Assembly: GCA_002469865.1 (NCBI GenBank) | Contig: DKOD01000083.1 | Location: 13,041-24,413, forward strand | Length of the DNA: 11,373 nucleotides | Direction of reading: 5' to 3' | Source of the DNA: Alphaproteobacteria bacterium UBA7371 | Lineage (GTDB): Bacteria > Pseudomonadota > Alphaproteobacteria > UBA8317 | Part shown: one piece after another, positions 6,330-11,373 of the stretch | Numbering within the stretch: position 1 is the stretch's first letter | Layout of the letters: the number at the start of each line of letters is the position of its first letter | The notes under the pieces: generated by a model | Seen by the model: the letters and a program-made list of their open reading frames with translations, nothing else | Databases searched by the model: none | What the model was told of the DNA's origin: nothing | Program-made: the position numbers and the translations under genes

Positions 6330-7385
6330 ATGAAGAATTTTACACGCCGTTTGGCGGTTGCATCGGTGATTGGTGCGGTGGCCATGGGCCTCAGCGCTTC
6401 AAGCACCGCTCTTGCGGGAGGCCATTCAGCCACCGTTGAGGGCCCAAGCGTATTTTGGAAGCTCTCCACTTGGGGCAACCCACGTGCGTTCACCGCAGGT
6501 ATTGAGCATTTGTCGAAGCGCCTTGATGAGAAAACTGGCGGCAAATTCCAGTTAAAAATCTTTTATGGCGGACAGCTATCCAAGTCGCGCGAAAACCTCG
6601 ACGGCCTTAAGGCAAATGCCTTCGAGATGGCGCAGTTCTGCAATTTTTACCACCCGGATAAGAACCCAGCACTCATGGTCATGACCATGCCCTTTTTGCC
6701 ATTGACCGACTTTGATGCTGGCGTGCGGGTGCGTCGCGGACTCTACGCCCACCCAATCCTTTCTGCGGAAATGGACCAGTGGAATGCGATGTATTTCGAA
6801 TCCACCCACCTACCCCAGTATGAATTCCTGGGCCGTGGCGATGTGCCAAAATCAATCGATGATTTCAAAGGCCTTCGGGTTCGTGCCGGTGGCGGTATTG
6901 GCGTGGCCATGGAAACAATCGGGGCCACCCGTCAGTCCATGCCTGCCCCTGAGGTCTACACGGCCATGCAGCGTGGCACCGTGGATGCCGCTTCTTTCCC
7001 ATACACCTACTCACATGGGGCTTACAAAATCGATGAGGTTGCTGAGTGGTTTACCTCAAACTTGACCCCTGGCACTTCTGACTGCCCAATCGTGATCAAC
7101 AAGTCGGCTTTCAACGCGCTGCCAGAGCAGTACAAGGAGCTGATCATGAGCCTGCGTGATGAAGTAAAAGAAAACTACCGTGAGGCTTACAAAAAGGCTG
7201 ATGCAAAGTATTTGCCTCAGTTCAAAGAACGCCTCACCGAAGTGGTCTTCTCTGACGAAGAGCTTGCCAAATTCCGCGAAATAGGTGGTCAGCCTGTTTG
7301 GGACAAGTGGGTTGCCGACAACAAAGATAAGTTTGATGCCCAGGCGGTGCTTGACCTGGCCGTGAAGCTTGCTAAAGGCGAATAA
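6330..7385 (+). CDS. dctP: TRAP transporter substrate-binding protein (DctP family)
   Basis: A 351-residue periplasmic solute-binding protein of a TRAP system. Residues 1-29 form a Sec signal peptide: MKNFTRR, a hydrophobic core, and a cleavage site after ALA (27-29). The mature part shows family features: GGQL (80-83), the segment FKGLRVRAGGG (179-189) containing the arginine (Arg185) that in DctP proteins pairs with the ligand carboxylate, AMQRGTVDAA (212-221), and INKSAFNALP (256-265). It captures an organic anion and hands it to the permease encoded by the next two genes. ATG at 6330 is chosen because a strong GGGAGG lies 5 bases upstream and the signal peptide starts there; a GTG at 6285 would add a charged stretch before it. 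It is the first gene of the plus-strand operon and is followed by a strong terminator-like hairpin, so its mRNA is probably the most abundant. Ligand unknown. Confidence 0.95.
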   Translation: MKNFTRRLAVASVIGAVAMGLSASSTALAGGHSATVEGPSVFWKLSTWGNPRAFTAGIEHLSKRLDEKTGGKFQLKIFYGGQLSKSRENLDGLKANAFEMAQFCNFYHPDKNPALMVMTMPFLPLTDFDAGVRVRRGLYAHPILSAEMDQWNAMYFESTHLPQYEFLGRGDVPKSIDDFKGLRVRAGGGIGVAMETIGATRQSMPAPEVYTAMQRGTVDAASFPYTYSHGAYKIDEVAEWFTSNLTPGTSDCPIVINKSAFNALPEQYKELIMSLRDEVKENYREAYKKADAKYLPQFKERLTEVVFSDEELAKFREIGGQPVWDKWVADNKDKFDAQAVLDLAVKLAKGE

Positions 7386-7390
7386 TTTTT

Positions 7391-7420
7391 AAGGTGGGGC
7401 CCTGCTGGGGCCCCACTTTT
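7391..7420 (+). terminator. Rho-independent terminator/attenuator after dctP
   Basis: GTGGGGCCC (7394-7402) pairs perfectly with GGGCCCCAC (7408-7416) over a 5-base loop, with extra A-U/G-U pairs at the base, followed by TTTT (7417-7420). It lies 8 bases after the dctP stop inside an apparent operon, so it likely acts as a partial terminator that lowers expression of the membrane subunits relative to the binding protein and protects dctP mRNA 3' ends. Confidence 0.85.
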
Positions 7421-7429
7421 ACATAAAGA

Positions 7430-7457
7430 CCGCAAAAAAGCGGCGTTTTTTGGGAGG
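7430..7457 (+). promoter_or_regulatory. Hairpin, T6 tract and GGGAGG leader element of dctQ
   Basis: CCGC (7430-7433) pairs with GCGG (7440-7443) over an A6 loop, then CG, TTTTTT (7446-7451) and GGGAGG (7452-7457). The loop A6 could instead pair with the T6, giving an alternative fold next to the ribosome site. The architecture copies the dctP leader at 6296-6324. It may be a second weak attenuator or a translation enhancer. Confidence 0.45.
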
Positions 7458-7464
7458 GTTCATT

Positions 7465-8100
7465 TTGGTCGGTAGCCCCAACGGCATTGAGCCAAATATC
7501 ACAAGGGGTGTCATCCCCAAAATCATTCGCCAAATCGAAGATTTGTTCAATATTTTGGCAGCCATGACCATCTTTTTTGTCATGCTTCTTACCACCACGG
7601 GTGTATTTTCTCGTTTGATAGGTGCACCTTTGCCGGCATCTCTAGAGATTTCCGAGCTTGCCATTGCGGTATTTGCGTTTCTTGGCGCGGCCTATGCCCA
7701 GCGCCAGGCCGCCCATATTCGGCTTGAATTGATTATTTCAAATCTTCCAGGCCGTTTCCGGTGGCTTCTTGAAATGTTTGGCAGCTTCTTGAGCTTATGC
7801 CTAATGTTGGTGTTGGTTGTTTATTCCTGGGAATTTTTCTTAAATGCCTGGATAATTGGCGACAGCACTTATGATTACGAAATCCCAACTTGGCCTGCCA
7901 AATTGCTGGTGCCGGTGGCCTTCACGCTATGGGCCATACGCCTATTCATCGAAATTATTGGTTTTGGACGGCTTGCCCTGGAACCAAATGCTATTCCCTA
8001 TAACGTGCCATTAACACTAACACCTGAACAGGAAGCACGTTTGGAAATCTTGCATTCCGGTGCAGGCGGCGACGGCAGCTTCGCTGCGGGAAAGGACTAA
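7465..8100 (+). CDS. dctQ: TRAP transporter small permease subunit (DctQ family)
   Basis: A 211-residue inner-membrane protein with four predicted helices at about 30-48, 62-80, 100-122 and 144-166, the standard DctQ layout. The pattern SRLIGAPLPASLEISE...FLGAAYAQRQAAHIRLELI (49-90) is typical of the family: an acidic residue near the second helix, then Arg/His at its cytoplasmic end. DctQ partners the large permease subunit and is needed for transport. No ATG fits; TTG at 7465 is chosen because GGGAGGG ends 6 bases before it. TTG at 7450 is also in frame but lies upstream of that ribosome site. The C-terminal tail after 170 is about 40 residues, hydrophilic, and longer than in many members. 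It follows the attenuator after dctP and is separated from dctM by 4 bases. Confidence 0.93.
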   Translation: MVGSPNGIEPNITRGVIPKIIRQIEDLFNILAAMTIFFVMLLTTTGVFSRLIGAPLPASLEISELAIAVFAFLGAAYAQRQAAHIRLELIISNLPGRFRWLLEMFGSFLSLCLMLVLVVYSWEFFLNAWIIGDSTYDYEIPTWPAKLLVPVAFTLWAIRLFIEIIGFGRLALEPNAIPYNVPLTLTPEQEARLEILHSGAGGDGSFAAGKD

Positions 8101-8104
8101 CATC

Positions 8105-9514
8105 ATGGATATTTCTGCGCTGATTGCGGGCCAGCCCAACGCGATTTTTGGTGTTGGCTATAGCGACACCAGCCTTGTTGGCGCCTATGTGATGATCTTG
8201 TTGTTGGTGCTCGTATTCATGGGGGTACGGGTTGTCTTTGCAGCTGGCATCACTGGCCTTGTGGGCCTTGTGGAATTGATTGGTTGGACTGGGGCTGCAT
8301 CCATTGTGGGTTCAGTGCCCTATTCAAAATCAGTCTCCTTTGTTCTTGGGCTTCTGCCCATGTTCATTCTGATCGGCTATTTGGCTTTCCATGCGGGCAT
8401 GACAAGGCTTTTGTTTCAAGCGGCCAAAACTTGGCTTGGTTGGGTTCCTGGCGGCTTGGCGGTTGCAACGGTTTTTGCCGCAGCAGGCTTTGCAGCGGTA
8501 TCGGGGGCTTCGGTTGCCACGGCGGCCGTGTTTGCCCGGGTGGCGATCCCTGAAATGTTGGATGCTGGTTACAAAAAGTCCTTAGCAGCTGGTGTTGTTG
8601 CTGCTGGTGGCACGCTTGCCACCCTCATCCCACCATCTGCCATCTTGGTGATTTACGCGATTATTGTGGAAGAATCCGTGGGCGCCCTGCTCATCGCAGG
8701 CTTTTTGCCAGGTGTTTTTTCCGCCGTTGTTTACGGCCTTATCATCATCGTCTGGGCCAAGTTTAACCCAGAAGCAGGACCTGCTATCAAGGGTTTTACC
8801 TGGTCAGACAGAATTAAATCCTTGCCAGGACTGATCCCCATCATGTCGGTGGCGGTGATCATCATCACGGCCATTTATGGTGGTTGGGCAACCCCCACAG
8901 AAGCTGGGGCGCTGGGCGCCATGATTGTGCTCGTGACAGCCTTTATCCACGGCATGCGCTGGCGGGCACTTAAAGATGCCCTTATGGAAACCTCCAAGCT
9001 GGTGGTGATGATTTTTTCACTCATTTGGGGTGTGCTTATTTTTGGGCGCTTTCTTGGTTTTTCCGCCGTGCCCGAAGCCTTTGCTGATTGGATCCTAAGC
9101 CTCGACGCAGATCCTTACCTAATCCTTTTATGCATTTTGTTGGGTTATGTGGTGCTGGGCATGTTCATGGATGCCATTGGCTTGCTTTTGCTCACCCTGC
9201 CGGTTGTATACCCAGCCGTGATGGCGCTTAATGGTGGGCCAGATGTCACCGCTGCCGAATCCGCCTTTGGGTTGAATGGAACCCAGGCCAGTATTTGGTT
9301 CGGCATCATTGTGGTTAAAATGGCAGAGGTATGTTTGATCACACCGCCCATTGGGCTTAACTGCTTTGTGGTCAATGGTGTGCGCCCAGACATTCCGCTT
9401 ACGGACATATTCAAAGGGATCACCTTGTTTTTTATTGCTGATGTCTTGACCATCATCGGCCTCATCATGTTCCCCGGTATTGTGACCTGGCTGCCTGATT
9501 TGATGTTCAGTTAA
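8105..9514 (+). CDS. dctM: TRAP transporter large permease subunit (DctM family)
   Basis: A 469-residue inner-membrane protein with about 12 helices. DctM proteins form the Na+-coupled transport channel of TRAP systems. Signatures seen: VSGASVATAAVFARVAIPEM in the first half, GTLATLIPPSAILVIYAI with Pro176-Pro177, and the C-terminal repeat of this feature, EVCLITPPIGLNCFVVNG with Pro414-Pro415, as expected for the inverted-repeat fold. The length is slightly above the usual 425-440 because of an N-terminal hydrophilic stretch of about 20 residues. ATG at 8105 has AAAGGA 8 bases upstream, inside the end of dctQ; the open frame extends to 8060 only over dctQ coding sequence. The MFS gene begins 4 bases after its stop. 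Confidence 0.95.
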   Translation: MDISALIAGQPNAIFGVGYSDTSLVGAYVMILLLVLVFMGVRVVFAAGITGLVGLVELIGWTGAASIVGSVPYSKSVSFVLGLLPMFILIGYLAFHAGMTRLLFQAAKTWLGWVPGGLAVATVFAAAGFAAVSGASVATAAVFARVAIPEMLDAGYKKSLAAGVVAAGGTLATLIPPSAILVIYAIIVEESVGALLIAGFLPGVFSAVVYGLIIIVWAKFNPEAGPAIKGFTWSDRIKSLPGLIPIMSVAVIIITAIYGGWATPTEAGALGAMIVLVTAFIHGMRWRALKDALMETSKLVVMIFSLIWGVLIFGRFLGFSAVPEAFADWILSLDADPYLILLCILLGYVVLGMFMDAIGLLLLTLPVVYPAVMALNGGPDVTAAESAFGLNGTQASIWFGIIVVKMAEVCLITPPIGLNCFVVNGVRPDIPLTDIFKGITLFFIADVLTIIGLIMFPGIVTWLPDLMFS

Positions 9515-9518
9515 TTCC

Positions 9519-10769
9519 ATGACGGCACCAAGCATGAACAGGACTGGCGAATGGACAAAAGCCGGCACGTCCGTCCTGTTTCTATGCTTTTTCATGCATA
9601 TGATTGCCCGCGGCATGTCCGAAACCATTGCGGTGTTTCTTTTGCCCGTAACCCAGGACATGAATTGGAGCCGAACGGAATTCACCACCATCTATGCCGT
9701 ATTCATGATCACCCATGGGGTTACCGCACCCCTGGCAGGTGCTCTGTCAGACCGCTTAGGGGCGGGGTTTGTTTATAAGCTGGCCTTGACCATTCTTGCC
9801 GGTGGTTTCTTTCTGGCAAGCCAAATGGAGCATCTTTGGCAAGCGCAGCTTGGCCTTGGTGTGATGGTTGGCATGGCCGTCTCAGGGCTTGGCATGGCGG
9901 TGGCCACGGGCCTCATCAGCAGATGGTTTCGCGACAACATCACCCTTGCCACTTCTATTGCTTATGCGGGCGTGTCCGTGGGGATGTTGTCTGTTGCGCC
10001 TTTGGCACAAATCCTCATTGAATCCCAGGGCTGGCGGGAAACCTATTTTATTCTTGCGTTGCCACCTATCTTGGTGTTGCCAATATTATTTTTGCTCCCC
10101 TGGAAGCAGATCAATGGCGGCACTTCTGGTCTTGAAGCAGCAACAGCACGACACTTCCTCATGCCCAAACATGTGCTGGCGCAACCAACATTCTGGGGCT
10201 TGTTCATGAGCTTTTATGCCACTTCTGTGGCTATTTGGACCACGGCCCTGCAAGTGGTTGCTTACCTCATCGAGATTGGCTTTTCTGCCATCACCGCAGC
10301 GACATCTTTTGGGGTTATTGGTGCGATGAGTATCTTTGGCATGCTGGGCACAGGCTTTCTGGCTGATCGGTTTGGCCGCAAGTTGGTGGTGACCTGCAGT
10401 TTTCTGACCACCATTCTTGGCGTCGTCATGATTTGGTCGCTCTCTGCCCATCCAAGCACCTTCATGCTTTTTGTCAGCGTGGTTATTTTTGGCCTTACCA
10501 TGGGTTCAAGGGGGCCGGTCATTTCCTCCCTGGTGGCAAGGCTATACCCCAACATGGTTGGGGCCGTTTATGGAACCGTGACCATTGCCTTTGGTCTGGG
10601 TGCAGCCACCGGGGGAATTTTGTCTGGTTTTTTGCGTGACACAACCGGCGGTTATGATGCGGTTTTCATGGCATCCATCATTGCGTGCGTTTTGGGCCTG
10701 ATGCCCTATTGGCTGCTTCACACGCTGGCCCATGGCGCATGGCCTTCGGGAAAGGATGCGTCATCATGA
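9519..10769 (+). CDS. MFS transporter, MCT/OFA-like
   Basis: A 416-residue major facilitator protein with 12 predicted helices in two halves. The loop 2-3 motif is GALSDRLGAG (74-83) and its counterpart in the second half is GFLADRFGRK (279-288). MNWSRTEFTTIYAVFMITHGVTAPLAG resembles carriers of the monocarboxylate/oxalate-formate antiporter group, which move small carboxylates in symport or exchange; this is resemblance by eye. No clear ribosome site precedes the ATG at 9519, and the dctM stop is only 4 bases away, so translation is probably coupled; ATG at 9534 is an alternative. Presence in a TRAP operon suggests product export, exchange, or a second uptake route for the same or a related compound. 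Its stop overlaps the start of the acyl-CoA dehydrogenase gene (ATGA). Confidence 0.88.
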   Translation: MTAPSMNRTGEWTKAGTSVLFLCFFMHMIARGMSETIAVFLLPVTQDMNWSRTEFTTIYAVFMITHGVTAPLAGALSDRLGAGFVYKLALTILAGGFFLASQMEHLWQAQLGLGVMVGMAVSGLGMAVATGLISRWFRDNITLATSIAYAGVSVGMLSVAPLAQILIESQGWRETYFILALPPILVLPILFLLPWKQINGGTSGLEAATARHFLMPKHVLAQPTFWGLFMSFYATSVAIWTTALQVVAYLIEIGFSAITAATSFGVIGAMSIFGMLGTGFLADRFGRKLVVTCSFLTTILGVVMIWSLSAHPSTFMLFVSVVIFGLTMGSRGPVISSLVARLYPNMVGAVYGTVTIAFGLGAATGGILSGFLRDTTGGYDAVFMASIIACVLGLMPYWLLHTLAHGAWPSGKDASS

Positions 10770-11373
10770 TGGAACATGATCAAATACGTGAAGCTGTTTT
10801 GCGCATGATGGCACCCTTTGATGATGAATATTGGCGGGCATGCGACCGTGACCATCGCTTCCCAGAAGAATTCCGTCAGGCAGTTGTTGATGCAGGTTGG
10901 CTGGGCATAGCCGTGCCGGAAGCGTTTGGGGGTTCTGGGCTTGGGGTTCGCGAGGGGGTGGTCCTGATGGAATCCATTGCCAATTCGCCGGGCGCCATGT
11001 CCGCAGCATCAAGCGTCCATATGGATGTTTTTGGACCTAAGGCCATCACCCATCATGGAAGTGATGAACAAAAAGCCAAATATCTTCCCGAGATCATTTC
11101 TGGAAGATTGCGCACTTGTTTTGGCGTCACTGAGCCAGGGGCCGGGCTTGATACCGGTAGCATCACCACCGAGGCCCGCCAGGATGGTGAAGATTACGTC
11201 ATCCATGGCCAAAAAATTTGGACCTCCACGGCACAGCAAGCAGATCGGGTGATGCTCTTGGCGCGCACAAGCCCAAGGGATGAGGTTTCAAAAAGCACTG
11301 ATGGTTTGAGTCTTTTTTTTGCACCCCTCGACCCCAAAAATGTGGAAATCAAGGAAATTCCAAAAATGGGGCG
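10766..11373 (+). CDS. Acyl-CoA dehydrogenase, 3'-partial
   Basis: The frame is open to the right edge, giving 202 residues of a family normally about 380-400 long. The N-terminal helical domain (1-115) includes FPEEFRQAVVDAGWLGIAVPEAFGGSGLG (32-60). The start of the beta domain carries CFGVTEPGAGLDTGSITTEA (118-137), the FAD/substrate signature; Leu replaces the usual Ser/Thr before the conserved Asp (GLD instead of GSD), a variant also known in this family. KIWTS (150-154) places the flavin-contacting Trp. The catalytic Glu lies in the missing C-terminal half and cannot be checked. The enzyme oxidises an acyl-CoA to enoyl-CoA using FAD and electron-transfer flavoprotein. ATG at 10766 overlaps the MFS stop; AAAGGA ends 9 bases upstream. 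ATG at 10769 is equally possible. It ties the operon to CoA-thioester catabolism. Confidence 0.93.
   Translation, partial: MMEHDQIREAVLRMMAPFDDEYWRACDRDHRFPEEFRQAVVDAGWLGIAVPEAFGGSGLGVREGVVLMESIANSPGAMSAASSVHMDVFGPKAITHHGSDEQKAKYLPEIISGRLRTCFGVTEPGAGLDTGSITTEARQDGEDYVIHGQKIWTSTAQQADRVMLLARTSPRDEVSKSTDGLSLFFAPLDPKNVEIKEIPKMG

Noticed and set aside
9128..9691. 187-codon minus-strand frame across the dctM/MFS junction
   Set aside because: Antisense to two well-supported membrane proteins; its His/Asn-rich sequence is what reversed membrane-protein codons give.
11313..11320. T8 run in the acyl-CoA dehydrogenase gene as a slippage site
   Set aside because: It encodes part of Leu-Phe-Phe in a normal hydrophobic strand, and the frame stays open; no sign of programmed frameshifting.
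1..11373. Mobile elements, CRISPR, tRNA or rRNA genes, toxin-antitoxin or defence systems
   Set aside because: No transposase, long terminal repeats, regular spaced repeats or RNA-gene signatures were seen on either strand; the window is accounted for by transport and metabolism genes.

Overview
The window is bacterial DNA with dense gene packing and 4-base ATGA overlaps. Its gene families (a fused TAXI-type TRAP permease, a DctPQM-type TRAP system, a NodN-like MaoC hydratase, a YwrD/HpxW-type member of the gamma-glutamyltransferase family, CoA-pathway enzymes) are typical of heterotrophic marine Alphaproteobacteria, for example SAR116 or Rhodospirillales relatives. This lineage guess comes from family content and moderate base composition, not from a marker gene; no rRNA, tRNA, mobile element, CRISPR array or regulator gene was seen.

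Layout: (A) 1-888 (+) is the C-terminal half of a fused TRAP permease, cut by the window edge. (B) 903-2175 holds a head-to-head pair, a MaoC-family hydratase (-) and an SDR oxidoreductase (+), whose start codons are only 34 bases apart. (C) 2172-6153 (-) is a three-gene operon read leftwards: CoA-transferase subunit A, a GGT-superfamily Ntn amidohydrolase, and an acetolactate-synthase-like ThDP enzyme. (D) 6154-6329 is a divergent control region with candidate promoters, a perfect AT palindrome and small inverted repeats. (E) 6330-11373 (+) is an operon read rightwards: TRAP substrate-binding protein, small and large TRAP permease subunits, an MFS transporter, and an acyl-CoA dehydrogenase cut by the right edge. 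A strong hairpin terminator/attenuator lies between the binding protein and the permease genes.

Working model (inference): regions C and E form one divergently transcribed unit for uptake and breakdown of a small organic acid or amide. The TRAP system, perhaps with the MFS carrier, imports it; the Ntn hydrolase cleaves an amide or acyl bond; the CoA-transferase and acyl-CoA dehydrogenase carry an acid product through CoA chemistry; the ThDP enzyme cleaves, condenses or decarboxylates a 2-oxo or 2-hydroxy intermediate. MaoC and SDR enzymes next door could supply hydration and reduction/oxidation steps. The substrate cannot be named from sequence. The main oddity is that the CoA-transferase A subunit has no adjacent B subunit, which in this family carries the catalytic glutamate; its place is taken by the translationally coupled Ntn hydrolase.
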